A stretch of DNA of 64,000 bases from Diorhabda sublineata (GCF_026230105.1 NC_079478.1:26179653-26243652); one strand, 5' to 3'. Counted from the first letter of the stretch, positions 11,072-23,295 are shown. Numbers and translations are program-made. Notes: a model not told the origin generated them from the letters alone.

Positions 11072-11859
11072 GAATCGATAGTTACTGCTGGGACTTTAAG
11101 CATGTTGCTACGGGTACCAGATGGGTAACAAACAACTTAAAATACTTTGCTACGAGAATAATGCCGTTCTGTTCGCTGAAACCGAGGACGACTTCCAGAG
11201 ACAGTACAATATAATAATTTCAGCTGAGAAAACAAAATGCACGACAACGTCTAAGGAACCTATAAGATGCAAAATAGAAATTGATGGTCATGTAATACAA
11301 CAGGTACTAAAATTTATATATTTAGGAATAGACATAAGGAGCTATGGAGAAGTTGAGAATGGGGTGCGACAGCAGGTCGTCAAAACAATTAAAGTAGCAG
11401 CTATTTGGGAAAATAAATATCTTACAAAAGAAAAAAAAACAAAAAATATAAAACAAAAATTAGACCTATAATGACATACACATCAGAGACAAGACCACAT
11501 ACAACTAAGACAAAAAGACTACTAGAGACAACGGAAATGAAAGTACTCAGGGATCAAGAAATATCAGGGAAAACACTTTTAGATAGCGAAAGAAGTGAAA
11601 ACATAAGAAATACGTGCAAGGTAGAAAATGTAATTGACTGGGTACTAAAACGAAAACAAGAATGGAATAGTCACATTAGCAGAATGACAAGCGAAAGAAT
11701 AGTGCGTATCGCAAGGGATAAATCGCCAACAGGCAAAAGAAGTATTGGGTTACCGAGAAAGAGATGGTGTGACAATCTGGATCCAAGAGGCTGGAACTGA
11801 ACAAGAAACAGGTTTTAAATCTACCATACAAGAAGGAAGAAGAAGAAGAATCGATAGTT
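11072..11859 (+). mobile_element. 5'-truncated LINE insertion (family A, copy 2) with target duplication
   Basis: The insertion proper is 11084-11847. It is flanked by GAATCGATAGTT at 11072-11083 and again at 11848-11859, a perfect 12-bp repeat whose first bases merge with the 3' tail (GAAGAAGAAGAAGAA). This is the signature of target-primed reverse transcription. The inserted DNA is the C-terminal part of a LINE ORF2, starting at the polymerase active-site region, so about the first three quarters of the element were never copied or have been lost. It is the best-delimited insertion in the window. Confidence 0.85.
11121..11800 (+). pseudogene. LINE reverse transcriptase C-terminal fragment (family A)
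   Basis: Two overlapping frames (11121-11471 and 11471-11800) together give the end of a LINE reverse transcriptase. The first has KILCYENNAVLFAETEDD where this family has a Y-A-D-D active-site box, so the catalytic aspartates are lost. TTSKEPIRCKIEIDG and FIYLGIDI follow, a typical YLG region. The second frame carries MTYTSETRPHTTKTKRLLET, KRKQEWNSHISRM and ARDKSPTGKR, ending in GLPRKRW, the basic C-terminus also seen at 357-785. The reading frame shifts around 11430-11465. No RNase H domain follows. The product is non-functional. Confidence 0.8.
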
Positions 11860-12525
11860 CATAATATAATTTTGAAGGTACATGCTGAACGGCATATTGA
11901 CATGAACTTTAAATAGGTTATTAGGTTTCCTGATTTTATATAGGCCATGCATTTTTGGTTCTTAACCTCTCCCAGTCCCATTTCCTCGATTGATTATGAG
12001 ACTCGTGGGTCTCGTTTCCTTCTACAATCACCAAATAATAAACCTAGTAAGTACGGGTCTGATACTAATTATTATTGAAAACTATACGTGCAGAACAGAT
12101 AAAAATGAAATGAGATGAAAAGCATTATTGAGTTACAGAAGAAAATAATTTCTGATACAAAAGCCAATTAATCAAAACCAGCACTATAAAAATGAGTGTC
12201 AACTTGAAATTAGATAACGATTTAGAAAGCCAAATTATAGAATTAAGAAATAAGAAAATCATCGAGTATATTCTAATATAGTTATTTTTCTCTGTGCAAT
12301 ATAATTTATTTTTTTTTAACTGCCAATTTTATTTGAAATCTATAACAATTATTACAATAAGCAAATAATGTGACAATAAAAGAGAAATTGATTATTGACA
12401 TGATCGAAAGAAACCCACTGATTACTTCCTCTTACTGCTATCCTAATTAATAACTAGATCAATTAGGTTTGGCTATTGAAACCACACTAAAACTCGTTAA
12501 AACCTACTAATTAAGTTGTATGGTA
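11860..12525. other. Unassigned AT-rich sequence
   Basis: No domain was recognised. A stretch around 12060-12240 is repeated in diverged form around 13455-13640: both hold an ATTATTGAAA segment, then a CAGAACA(G/A)ATA segment, GAAATTAGATA or GAGACTAGATA, and AAAGCCAAATTATAGAATTAA. These two copies flank the jockey relic at 12530-13450. Confidence 0.5.
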
Positions 12526-12529
12526 CGCT

Positions 12530-13460
12530 GAACTGTTGGTTGCACCATCAAGTTAGATACCAGTCTGTTTGGGTGAAGGTTTAACCTATTTTTAGAACTT
12601 ATTGATAAGTTTTTTATACAAACACACACCATGAAGTAACTACGATAATGCGTTGGACCTTCGATTCGAAAGGGACTCCGTAGGTCCATATGAGTTTGAG
12701 GATAGCTTTGTACATCAGTATCTGTATCAGATTTTCTACCTATCAGTCAGTATGAATGCCTTAGCTTCAAACCCAATTGTTGCGTTTGGTGGATATGTGT
12801 TTCCTCCAGAATAATCGATGTATGCAAAGATATTTGACATTATTACGTTGTGGCTTGATAGTTTAGAGTGACTTGGGGGCATTTGCCTTTGCGGTTGGTA
12901 ATGGAAATCTGGACTTATTTCGATTCGTTTGCTTCAGCCATTTTTCTGTCTTGTTGAGATGGAGTTGTAATGTATTTAATGCAATTATAGGATTTCTGTG
13001 TCATGCTAGTATAGCGCTTTCATTTTAAAATGTAACTGCTAATACAACATTGTTAGTTGGTAGAACTGACGTGCAGATGATATAAGGCAGCGGCAGCGGT
13101 CCAAGGACACTGCCTTGAGGAACTCCGGCGTTTATTTCATAAAGTAGTGTTTGATCATTATGGTTGTTATGGTAGGAATGAAGGATTTGATAGTAATTAA
13201 CAGGCAAGGATTTTTTGATTTCAAATAAAAGACCATCACCCAACCTAATCTTGTCAATGGCCTAAGTGATGTCTGAAAACGCTGCATAACAATATTTAAA
13301 TATTTTTTAATTACAGGTGAACTTTCTCAAGTGTTGCTTGCTCGTGTCTATACACAAATTGATGATTTGGTATTATATTTCTTTGGTCAATGATTGGTTG
13401 TATTTTTTCGACGAGTAGTTTTTCTACCAATTTGCCTATTAAAGGACTAATAGGTCTATG
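12530..13460 (-). pseudogene. jockey-type LINE reverse transcriptase pseudogene
   Basis: On the minus strand, in order: KLVEKLLVEKIQPIIDQRN and IIPNHQFVYRHEQAT (about 13440-13335, the fingers region), AIDKIRLGDGLL where the family has an A-F-D-K-V-W active-site box, LPVNYYQILHSY, then AGVPQGSVLGPL (about 13115-13080), a hallmark of jockey-clade polymerases. Further on come LNKTEKWLKQ, a GLKLRHSY segment and LHPNRLVSNLMVQP at about 12580-12530, near the end of the family's ORF2. The Y-A-D-D box region is degraded and several frames are needed, so it is dead. The 5' part including the endonuclease is absent. It is a separate family from the LINE relics at 0.4, 11 and 56 kb. Confidence 0.8.
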
Positions 13461-14840
13461 TACTAATAATTATTGAAACTTTTACATGCAGAACAAATAT
13501 AAATGATATGAGATCAAAAGTATTATTGAAATTAAAGAAAAAAATAATTGCTAATAGGAAAGTCAATTATTCAAAACTTACACTAAAACAATGAATGTCA
13601 ACTTGAGACTAGATATCAATTGAGAAAGCCAAATTATAGAATTAAATATTTTTGGAAGAATGAAAAAATTATTCCGTATATCTATGAAATTATTCTATTT
13701 TAACAATAAGAACTTGACTAGATAAATTAGATTTTTGAATTCATAATATCAGGGAATATCAGATTGTTTGTTTAGTTTATAGAGAAATCACAATTAATAT
13801 AATGTCTTAAAATTTGTAATTTTCAGACTACAAATATTTTTAATATGTTCGGAAAAAAGCGATTCTCCTATTTTATAAAATATGTTCAATCGTCCATGCA
13901 CAAATAATGAAGTGAACACCCTGTAAAATATTCTCTGAAGGAGCACTTGTTTTTTTCAGTGTTAAATTAACCGATTTCTTCAAAAGAGCAGCAGATTTTT
14001 CTATATTTAGTGAAGCGTTACCACAAAATCTCCATCTTCCAGATGCTTAATTCTTGTCAATAGCCATCGGTCAGAACACACACAAACCTTAGTCTACTAA
14101 TCCGTCATCAAAGGACTAGCAAAGACCGTATGCTTGATAGGTCAATGGGGGATGGGTGGACGCACACCTTGTACGAGCCTTCGTCAGCCCAATTAACGCA
14201 AGCCCTTCACTTTATATTCATCATAATCTCTATTGACTGCCGGAATGTCCGATACTCATATTTGTAAGTCTTTATAAAACCATTTGTTATGCCCTCTTTA
14301 GACCCTTGGCTCGTGGCGTACATATTCTTTTTCAACAAAAAGTGCTGGACACGAGGCTTTCGTTGCCAGGTGGAGAACAGGGAGCTGCATATCACATGTT
14401 GATTATCGTTTCAATTTTTTTATCGGGTTATTTTATGTAAAGCTGCTGATTATATTATTATGAGCATATTAACATAAATATTAAATAACACTGTTAATAT
14501 GTAAATACTCGGCAAAAAAATATTTTCTGGGAATGTTTATGTCTAAAGTTCATTCAATTTTATTGACAATAGATTGAGACAGACAATTTCTATTTCTATT
14601 TCTACTCTTCGTACTTTATTTTTGTCTATATTTGTATATTTGTCCATCTGCTTTCAAAGTGTAATTTCCAATAATAAACTTTTTGCGTTGGAAGGTTTTT
14701 TTATTTGATTATTAAGTTCGAATACAACCAATAATAGTTTTTATGTCTATCTGTATTGTTATTCAAATTATTTTTATTGTCCTTCATTATCATTAAGCGA
14801 TGCTAGAAATTGTTATAAATATAATAATGGAACTTTGCAG
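13461..14840. other. Mostly unassigned sequence
   Basis: The first 180 bp echo 12060-12240 (see that entry). TGAACACCCTGTAAAATA near 13913 is a terminus-like motif. A 62-codon minus frame at 14207-14395 has no recognisable domain. No gene is supported. Confidence 0.45.
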
Positions 14841-14844
14841 TATT

Positions 14845-15060
14845 TTATCTTGAGGGTATGAAAAAGAATAGTTTCCAACAAAATTGTAGTAATTGTGATG
14901 GAAAGTATATTGGGTCAACGAGGAGGTCCGTAATGTCCGGTGTAAGGATCGCCTAGCTTCATTGAAATGTGAGGGACACAAAAATCAGACATAGCAGAGC
15001 CTCTGAGAGAAAGGACTTTTCTCTACAGAACCAACCCAACAAGCTACTATAAATTTTGTT
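14845..15060 (+). pseudogene. Penelope-like GIY-YIG fragment
   Basis: The plus-strand frame reads QNCSNCDGKYIGSTRRSV at about 14880-14932, matching the Cys-x-x-Cys, Y-I-G and basic-helix pattern of the GIY-YIG endonuclease of Penelope-like elements. After a frame change DRLASLKCEGHKNQ follows, corresponding to the region after the core with its conserved His. Frameshifts and stops make it non-functional. A second possible piece of the same class lies 0.5 kb downstream at 15551-15757. No polymerase domain was seen upstream. Confidence 0.55.
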
Positions 15061-15550
15061 ATTGTTTTGGTGTTTGCACGCTCTATTCAATTTAGAGTTA
15101 ATATATTATAAGAATATTCATAAAATATTTATTTCAAATTTGCTTGCAAATAATAATACAAATTTGGGCTAAACTTTATAAACCAAGAAGAATTTCCAGT
15201 TTACAAAAAAAAAAGTTATCCCTAGTTTCTAGAAAGAATTTTTCCCGTTTCTAGAAAACAACACACTCGAGTAATTGCACAATCATTGGGCCTTGTAAAG
15301 ATGAGGAATCTTCTTAAAACATCCAGTGATCTATTAGATTTGAGTTAAGGATTGCGCGGAGGCTACCCTGGTGCAAACGACTTCTCCTCATGTTGCATAA
15401 TGTTTTATTTATTTTATATAGATTTATAGATGGACAGCCCAATAGAAACCAGATCATTGCATGTAAAAATTTTTGGACCACCACCAAATAGTCATACGCA
15501 TACATTTCGTATATATAGATGAGTAGGATTAAGTAACTCTTCGTTAACCT

Positions 15551-15757
15551 TTGGTACCTGAAGACGTTAATTTGATTATTGAAACACGGGGAAGACAGTT
15601 GTGTAATTGTGATTGTTATACGAGTCATAGACGATCCTTTCAAAAAACAGAAATAGGACAAGTGAAACCACGAATTCCAATTCATGAAGAGTTGGAAAAT
15701 GGAGATTTTGAAGACAAAATCGCTGTTGCAGAACAAGACTGGTTAAAAAAATCTTAG
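15551..15757 (+). pseudogene. Probable Penelope-like ORF tail
   Basis: The frame contains VPEDVNLIIETRGRQLCN. The DNA matches, with changes, a segment at 35800-35900 which on its minus strand encodes SEDDNLVIETRVNSVM. The repeated signature, an acidic stretch followed by NL(I/V)IETR, suggests the same element family, and its position downstream of a GIY-YIG fragment (14845-15060) fits an ORF end. The remaining sequence (to DWLKKS) is not recognised. A 140-codon minus frame across this region is an antisense shadow. Confidence 0.4.
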
Positions 15758-15759
15758 AA

Positions 15760-16700
15760 GAGCTATTGAAGTTTAAGATTTTCTGTTCAATTGATATTCG
15801 ATGGTTTTGAAATTTTGCACAAATTATCATTTAAGAGCTACTCTATAGATTTACAGTAGTTTTGCCCCTTTTTATACTATTATTTTCATTTCTTATGAGT
15901 GATATATGAGCAATACTCCAAGATGATCCTATCTTGCACCGAAATATTTTTAGGTTATTGAAGATACTTCCAGTTGTTATTCATTCAAAAACTTTTTATT
16001 TTTCAGAGAACAATTACAAAAATGACAACAAAAGTGTATAAGATATTAAATATCTGCACGAATGAAAAATCCTTGAGGCTAGGAAGGCATTTTTAGTGAA
16101 AAGAAATTATGACTTCTTATTTTTAGTGGTAACTGTATTTCTTCAGAGTAGGTAGACCCTCTTATCACGAATGGAATATAATATAAGCATTGACATTGAA
16201 ATACGACTTGTACAATAAATGCCTGTAAATACTTTTAAGCCTAGATACTGAAAAAATGGACAAAATTCGTTCCCTATTGTCGATCTTGATCTTTTATTGG
16301 ATAGGGATCAGTTTTAATCGGAGGTTGATTGCACTTATGGCAACTAAAAATCGCAGGTTTTATCCTAAACATTTGGTTTGGTGTTGTCAAAAAGTAAGCA
16401 AAGAATCCTATATTAGAAACTTAACTTGAGAGGCACAGTTAAATTCTTAAATAACTATTACTCATTAAATTGTGGTCTAGCTTTAATGGTTAATTGGGAG
16501 CATAAAAAAATATTTCTATCAACGTCAATTTCAATATAGAATTTTGAAACCTATGAATTTAAAATTTTTTATAAGAATCAATACAATTCTAAACTACTGA
16601 AAAACTTAATTATTTCCCAGACGATGAATACATAAGTATTCGAAAGCTCGGAAAATATATAAAGTTAATCCACTTTGGTGTTTCATTGCCACGTTCCCAA
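15760..16700. other. Unassigned AT-rich sequence
   Basis: No domain, RNA or repeat end was recognised. Confidence 0.5.
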
Positions 16701-16919
16701 TAAGAAACTGCTCTATATAGAAGCAGCATAGCAAGACATAAAGAGCTTATGGAAACTAAATACAAAGAAAAGAGAAACACTTGAGACGGGCTGGAATGGA
16801 ATATGAAATAGTAACAAAGGATTTCCACTTGAAACCAATACTACATGAGACGGGCTGGGCTGGAAAGTTATTTCCACAACATCTAATGATATACTGTAAT
16901 TCAATTGAAATGCATCAAA

Positions 16920-17490
16920 ATGAGAGCTGAGTGATGCTTTAAGTAGAATTAAACCAAAAAAGTCGCCAGGACCAGACATTATTTTTCTAGAAATAATTTA
17001 ATGCGTTAGAAAAACCATACCCGAAGAATGTCTAGCTGTAAGCTGCTTGAAGCAGCACCTTCTTAAAAACAAGTTCTTGGGAGAAATAGAAAGATGTGGG
17101 GGACTTGCTAATACCTAGTATGGTTTCACTAAATAAAAATCCACTATTGACGCTATTGCGAAGGTAGTTTCGCTGGACATTAAAAATGCGTTTAACTCTG
17201 CACCCTGGAAGGGAGTTATGAAAGCTATTTTAATACGAAATATACTCCATTATCTAATTCGTATGCCCTCAAGCTATTTATCGAAACAGAAAGCTTATAA
17301 TTGGTGATCAAGAGGGTTTCTATGGATACGTGCGGACCTATTCTCTGGAATGTGTATTATGATGATATATTTCGTATTAATATGCCAAAAAAGTATTACT
17401 CGTGGAAAAATAACTTGAGTTTGCACTTAAGGAAACGGGAGCCATACTCCTCGCAGATGGAAAAAGTATAAAGCACGCTGCTAATGAGGT
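16920..17490 (+). pseudogene. R1-type LINE reverse transcriptase pseudogene
   Basis: The plus strand reads LSRIKPKKSPGPDIIFLEII at about 16935-16995, the K-x-S-P-G-P-D box at the start of the polymerase domain, then STIDAIAKVVSLDIKNAFNS at about 17145-17205, where LDIKNAFNS holds the first catalytic Asp in R1-clade enzymes. MPSSYLSKQKAY follows. Near 17340 another frame gives GPILWNVYYDDIF, the family's G-P-x-L-W-N box, although the preceding turn is degraded. A possible remnant of the second Asp box is ILLADGKS near 17446. Stops at about 17000, 17130 and 17300 and frame changes make it dead. Upstream of 16900 homology fades. Confidence 0.75.
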
Positions 17491-18290
17491 ACAATATCTA
17501 TGTATAAAGAACAATAGAATACATTTTCGAAATACTAGAAATATTAAAATTTGAAATTATTTCAGATATGAATAGTGGAAATAATTTATTTTGATTTATG
17601 AAAAACGAATGAGTAAACCTTGGCAAATGAACAAATTTCAGAACAGCTACTTAGAAAAATATCTCATCTCCATTATAGATTACTTACCAAGAATAATATC
17701 ACTGAAAATTTAAGTGTAAAAGAGCTTAAGAGGGCTATTGCAAGCTGGCTCTTTTTAGAGCTATTATCATAATATCGTAATTGCTCTTTTTTGTACTAAA
17801 GACTGATATGGAAAAAACAGAAAAAACTGTGGGTTTCTCGCGTAATAACCTACTATTACTGATTCATTGTTACAGGATCCCTTATTCAAAAATCCAAGAT
17901 GATGCACTTACTGGCGCTGTATCTAGGGACGATCCAATCAGTTTTTCAGGTTTTGTACAAAGCTATAAATTTGATAGATAATTCATGCATAAACTCAAGA
18001 TCACTTTATTTCGAGTAAGACCAGCCCAGACTTGAACTAAACAAGGAAAATATACATTTGAATTCATTGAGACAAGCAACTAAGATGTGACAAAACAAAT
18101 TATTATAGAGAGGAAATATACACGGCCTGAACAGAGAAAAAAGGTTGGAACAATTGACTTATACAAAGTTACGAATTTTTCAATATTTGGTCTATATTTT
18201 GTCTTCAGCTCAAATTTCACTCCCATCAAAATTGTTCGTTTGATATTGATATTTTCTAGCTGTACCTTATTGAGTTATTTAATTTTCCTT
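17491..18290. other. Unassigned AT-rich sequence
   Basis: This is probably decayed continuation of the R1-type element, but no motif can be pinned down. Plus-strand frames of 66-71 codons at 17781-17981 and 18087-18302 show no domain. Confidence 0.4.
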
Positions 18291-18309
18291 ATTCCTAAGT
18301 AGTTTCAAC

Positions 18310-18500
18310 CAGGAATCAAGTTATTTTTTCTTATGCTATTTCTTCGAGAAAATCTATTCGTCGTTTCTCCGCCAAGCCTGGATACTGGCACAGCAGATTC
18401 TTGATAGTTCCTTCTTTGCAATAGTTGATCATTATCACTTCTCATTTCTGGGTCTGGTGCCAAAAGTACAACGTTCAGTGTTGACTACAGTGGCCTTTTT
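18310..18500 (-). pseudogene. Possible LINE RNase H C-terminal tail
   Basis: A minus-strand frame reads CKEGTIKNLLCQYPGLAEKR. The family pattern after RNase H in jockey/R1-type LINEs is C...T-x-x-H-x-L-x-x-C-P-x-L...R. The Cys residues and the LLCQYPGL core fit, but His is replaced and flanking sequence is not recognisable. It could be a chance match. Confidence 0.3.
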
Positions 18501-18968
18501 TAACTCTCCATTGATCTTTGGCAAAATCGATCTACATATCTTTTGACCAAATCCCGATGTTTGGCTCTGTTTTATGTCTCAATGGCTTATGTATCAATTG
18601 TTAAATTAGTTTTAAGTCTGTACACTTAAATGAGGAATAACTCAAGCTGCAATTGATTTATTGCGAATAACATAATATTCCAAAATATTTTTCCTTCTTT
18701 TTGTTAATCTCGTAGCATAATAATTTTGTTTATATCCATGTTGAGAGATAAACGGAATCGACTAATTTGAAACCGTAAAATATATGTTTGATTCACCTTT
18801 TTCTTTCAATATGTAATGATACAACACAGAAAGCACTTTTAATTCTCAACCTGGTTATTTATTGCACGTAGCATAGCAAGGAGCGTGTGTTAAAAAATTT
18901 GTCTCTCTTCCATAAACACCTCTACATCGTGCTTGAACTCACGTACTTCTGGTCCAACTACGTACACA

Positions 18969-18971
<3 letters not shown>

Positions 18972-19035
<64 letters not shown>
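18972..19035. repeat. (AT)n microsatellite
   Basis: Pure TA run of about 32 units. It lies inside a 77-codon frame whose Tyr-Ile repeats are just its translation. Confidence 0.98.
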
Positions 19036-19037
<2 letters not shown>

Positions 19038-21149
19038 TTTTTTCCAAAACTAAAAGTAATTATATTGTGAAACATATAAAACAAAGAATAGAAATTACAT
19101 CTAGCTTACCCAGAGTGTAATTCATCAATGTAAATTGCACTTCTAAATTTGAAAACATTTTTATTAATTGAAAATTAGATGTTGATATTTATAGATATAT
19201 AAAATTCTGCTCGAAATTTTTTGAAAATGGACAACTTATGGACATCATAAATTCCATCGAAAAAGTTAAATTTCATAGAATATATGTACCAGATATTATT
19301 GTATTAAATAGTGTACTAGGTATGTCAAAAATATTATTTTGCTATAGAGGAAAATAACTTTTGCTTATTATTATTTTTCTAAAAAACATCAATTAAATAA
19401 TTTGTTACCAACAATATCCTATTTGAATTAATTTTTCCATTATGCTGAAGAGTTAAGAGTATCAAATTTAATTTAAAAATAATAGAAAAAACTTAAATCC
19501 ATAATTCATACTTCAGTTTGTGCGTTTGGAGTAGATGAAAATGTCAATGAAATGAAGAATTAAAGTTAAAATTAAAATTCTTCTATTTGAAAAAATGAAA
19601 CATATACACAAGCAGTTTTTGATAAACATCATTCTAATAGAACGATATATTTTCTAACTATTAATAATATTTCTGCGATATGAATTGGTTCGATTGTTGC
19701 CTGTAAAATCTAAGTGGGACATTTGGTTCTTTTTTGCTATAATATTGTGTTGTTAGTTGAATTCAACATGTGTATAGCCAGCTAAAGTATATTTGTGGTT
19801 GATTTCGGTGAAGAAAGAAGTTGTTCTTAAAAACTGAATGTACATCAATACCATATTCATATTGCGGTTTGGGACGTTCTAGTTATTCGACCACACAATT
19901 GGTTGCACTTCCCATCAACATCTGAACTGTCCATGAGTGAAGGGAAGATGCAATTCATACCTCTCCCTCCCTGTAGTCACTAAGCAACCATCATAAATCT
20001 ACGGCGTGCTCTGCATGTTATTTGGGTTCTTGTTACACAGATCACAAGTATCATTAACAGATAATATGTTCTTTTATCTGTTGGCATATTTCCTCGTGAG
20101 GTTTATTCACAACTTTCTGTTTAATTCTGAAATATTATGGCCATATTATACTACTGGCAGACAGTGTAAACATTGAACGAGGGAAAAAATTTTGAAGTAA
20201 TTGTAATTTGACCTGTAAAAAATCCAATTTTTCACTTTAAAACAAAGAGACAAACAATCATTAGAGTTTTCTATTATTATACAAGGAGAATTGGAAGATT
20301 TCGACACGATAAATACTTAAGAGAAAATGTTTATATCTAATGGCAAAGTAAGTTCACCAGAATATCGATGAAGCAGGGAAGTTTATCCCAATTTCCATGT
20401 CAAAACTAGATATTAGTTTCTCTTTTAAACTGATATATGGTGTTTTTATGTATAAATGGTAGAGTTCCAAATGTCCCCACAGAGTTTGAAGTGGGGATTG
20501 TGCACATCGTTTCCAGCTTATTATTCAATGATTTTAAGATTATGGTGTGGAATTTACGTAACTTCTGAGACTTAGCAGGGAAATTAAAATCGTTTATTAG
20601 ATACATTAGAGAAGCTCTCCACAGTGATGCAGTACCGAGTAATCGTTCAATGACTTCATGTTTATACATGATAATGAGAGACCATACCTCATTAGAATTA
20701 TCTTACATATCTATAAATATCTTTTTTTGATGTAATACGGACACCAATTGGCTCTGGAATAATTCGCCAAGAACCTTAGTCTAGTAGTTTGTATTATTAA
20801 AGAATTTAAGATCTTGAATGGTTCTAGCTATATTAAACTTGAGTGAGTCATATAGAGTCTGTAATACGAAGAGAAATGAAATACTGATTCAGAAAAAAAT
20901 ACAAAAACTACAATATTTTTGTTGTATTATTTTATTTTTGCCTAGTTTATGTTATTTAGTAATTAAAGCTTAAGAAGGAGAGAAAATAATAGAAATCACA
21001 TAATTAGAGCAATACTATTTTCTGACAAAACGAATTACCTAAAATTCAGTAGAATACACAGTTTACTCATAGTAAAAGTTACACAAAATATTAATTTGCA
21101 AACTTGATTTGTTCTCCTTTTATGTGTTGCCATTAGAAATAACTCATAC
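19036..21149. other. Unassigned AT-rich sequence
   Basis: No gene supported. An 87-codon minus frame at 20406-20669 (with SQKLRKFHTIILKSLNNKLE) is not recognised. The stretch 19880-20060 is somewhat GC-richer but has no open frame or motif I can name. Confidence 0.45.
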
Positions 21150-21390
21150 CGTCGCTGCGCGTTCGAAACCTCGTAAGAGCAGTTTGTAAATACCGCGTTA
21201 CAGCAAAACGCGCAAAATTCAAATATCATCTGATTTGAATTATCCAATGAGAAATGTCAGTTATGCTATCGAAACAATACCGCGGACCAGTAGTAGGCCT
21301 GAAGTTTTTTCTTCCTCCTGTAAAATCATTAAAAAGCAAATACGGGGTCTTTACAAATTGCTCTTAAGCGGATCCGCACGCGCAGCGACG
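21150..21390. mobile_element. CG-rich MITE with about 48-bp terminal inverted repeats
   Basis: The left end begins CGTCGCTGCGCG (21150-21161) and the right end closes with its exact inverse CGCGCAGCGACG (21379-21390). Homology continues inward: TAAGAGCAGTTTGTAAATACC at about 21174-21194 pairs with the inverse of the right-arm TTTACAAATTGCTCTTAA near 21350-21366. The 241-bp element is far richer in CpG than its surroundings, has no coding capacity and contains an inner palindrome around 21217-21241 (AATTCAAAT...ATTTGAATT). Flanks ACTCATAC and CTTCATGT are only loosely similar, so the target duplication and superfamily are unresolved. Confidence 0.7.
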
Positions 21391-22735
21391 CTTCATGTGT
21401 TTGTTCCCTTGCATTCCAACTTCGTGTCCATATCTTTTACTCATCACCTAACTATTTCCATTCTGTAGTAACTTCCAAAACTGCTTTTCTATTTCAATTG
21501 TTTCTATAGCATTTGCTTTACATTGCTAACAATAAGCTTAATTTCTTAATTTATGTTGTCGCATTCATAAAATGATACGATCAACAAACAATTATAGAAG
21601 TTTCTCAAAATATCTTGGAGAAAAATTGAATTAGCTATGATAGAAACATAAAATAAAATAAGGAGACATCAGATTGAAACAGTAAATGAAAAGATTAAGT
21701 TCGATTAGTACTCTAATAAAGGAAATATTTGAATTGAGATACAAATTTTGACAAATTTGAAAAGCAAACCAAAAGGAAAACAAAATAATACCCAGATAAT
21801 GAAATTAAATTAAAAAAGACTAAAAAGTTATAGCAATATGATTTCATTTTTTAAGAAGCCAAGTTAAACCAAATAAAGTTAAAATTTCTATAGAAATCTA
21901 CCATTACTCAGCGAATCTATATGAAATTTGATATACAAGAATGGTGCCAAAAAAAAAACAAAGAAATGCCAATTAAGTACCAAACGAATTTTTACAGCAT
22001 TGTGATAAGGAAACTTGGAGGTGACTGAGTAATAATTCGATAGAGATGAGTCAACAATTGAATACAAAATAAATTTGAATATCCCCTGTTGTGATTTTCA
22101 GTGACTTATGGATATACAGTGAGGATAAATGAAGATTAATCAACAAAATATAAATGAGTAGCTTTATTTAATTTCAATCAACCTGACGCAACCGACCGTT
22201 AAAATAGCTAAAATAACAGTATGCCAATTTGGGAATTTAATGCTCCATATGAAAATAATACAGTTAACAGAGGAATTAATGCAATAAGATAAATTCACCA
22301 GAAACAGTTACATGAATATACAGGATACATTCACAAAATATTTAATTTATTAAACTGAAGAAGAAAAATGTGGAAAAAAATTACAAGAAAACAGAAGCTA
22401 GACAATGGGAGTCCCTTACACACTCAAGAAGCTAATTAGGAATCTTCAAAATGCTAATTTCTAAGCTGATATTATCAATGATCAATGGAATTGAATAATT
22501 GATTAAATATCCGAATGAATGTGTTCAATAAAGTATAATATTACCTCTCAAAATTGATTAGGATCGAATCATATCAGTTTTCAAAAAAAAAACTAGGAGA
22601 TATCAAGAACAATCAGACTATCTTTTGGAACCATTCCTGCGAATGGAATAGATTCCGCACAGCATTTTATATATTAATATGTACGTGTGTAAGAGTTGAT
22701 ACCTTTCAAAATGGTTAATGAATGGTGAACTATAC
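21391..22735. other. Unassigned A-rich sequence
   Basis: No motif recognised. Long A-rich stretches on the plus strand at 21600-22400 yield no open frame. Confidence 0.5.
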
Positions 22736-23295
22736 AGCATCCTTCAAGCTTTCAAACCTATCTCTTCTCCCTATAAATATATCGTCATAGATACTGACCC
22801 TCTTCTGTCCATTTGTCAATTGAAACTATATTTACATAGTTCAAAACATTCATGTCATCTACCAAACACTTATTGCTCTTGATATAACAGTATCTCTCAT
22901 CTGGCTGCCAACACACACTGGAATCACTATAAACTTCAAGTCTCCAAAAATCCTTCTGATATCCTAGTATAGCCTACCAATGATCTGAAGACTTACCTCA
23001 GAAACCTTATCCAAGTATCGAGGCGCGATATATGGAGCAAAAATACTACAGCATTACATAACATCCACCTATCTACTTTACCTGCCCCTATAATTTTTGA
23101 GAAGGAGAGAAGTTGTGGCAAAAAAGGACTCAACATCAACCACAGAAAACTTACTCACGGCTATTTGATGTGGAGAGTCATCCTGTCTGCCAAAGCCGTC
23201 ACGTTCCTGTGTCTCTTGAGCACATAGAGGCACGTTTAATTATTGGAATAAATTCTTTGCCTAGGAACTCCATAACAGCTACTGAAATAAATTAG
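22735..23295 (+). pseudogene. LINE RNase H domain relic (jockey-like)
   Basis: Plus-strand frames read YIVIDTDPLLSICQLKLYL at about 22779-22836, where the T-D of I-x-T-D-S in RNase H is the catalytic Asp, then ISLIWLPTHTGI at about 22890-22926, the W-x-P-x-H-x-G-I box around the conserved His. Then TALHNIHLSTLPAP leads into GLNINHRKLTHGYLM at about 23130-23175, the post-RNase H T-R-L-T-H-G-Y-L signature. VTFLCLLST near 23215 corresponds to the final Cys/His cluster. Frames shift at least three times. No polymerase part is recognisable immediately upstream, so it is a 5'-truncated relic. Confidence 0.75.

Noticed and set aside
15314..15736. 140-codon minus-strand frame
   Set aside because: It is antisense to the Penelope-like tail at 15551-15757 and is Phe/Leu/Ile-rich with no domain.
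18887..19120. 77-codon frame with Tyr-Ile repeats
   Set aside because: The repeat is the translation of the (AT)n microsatellite at 18972-19035.
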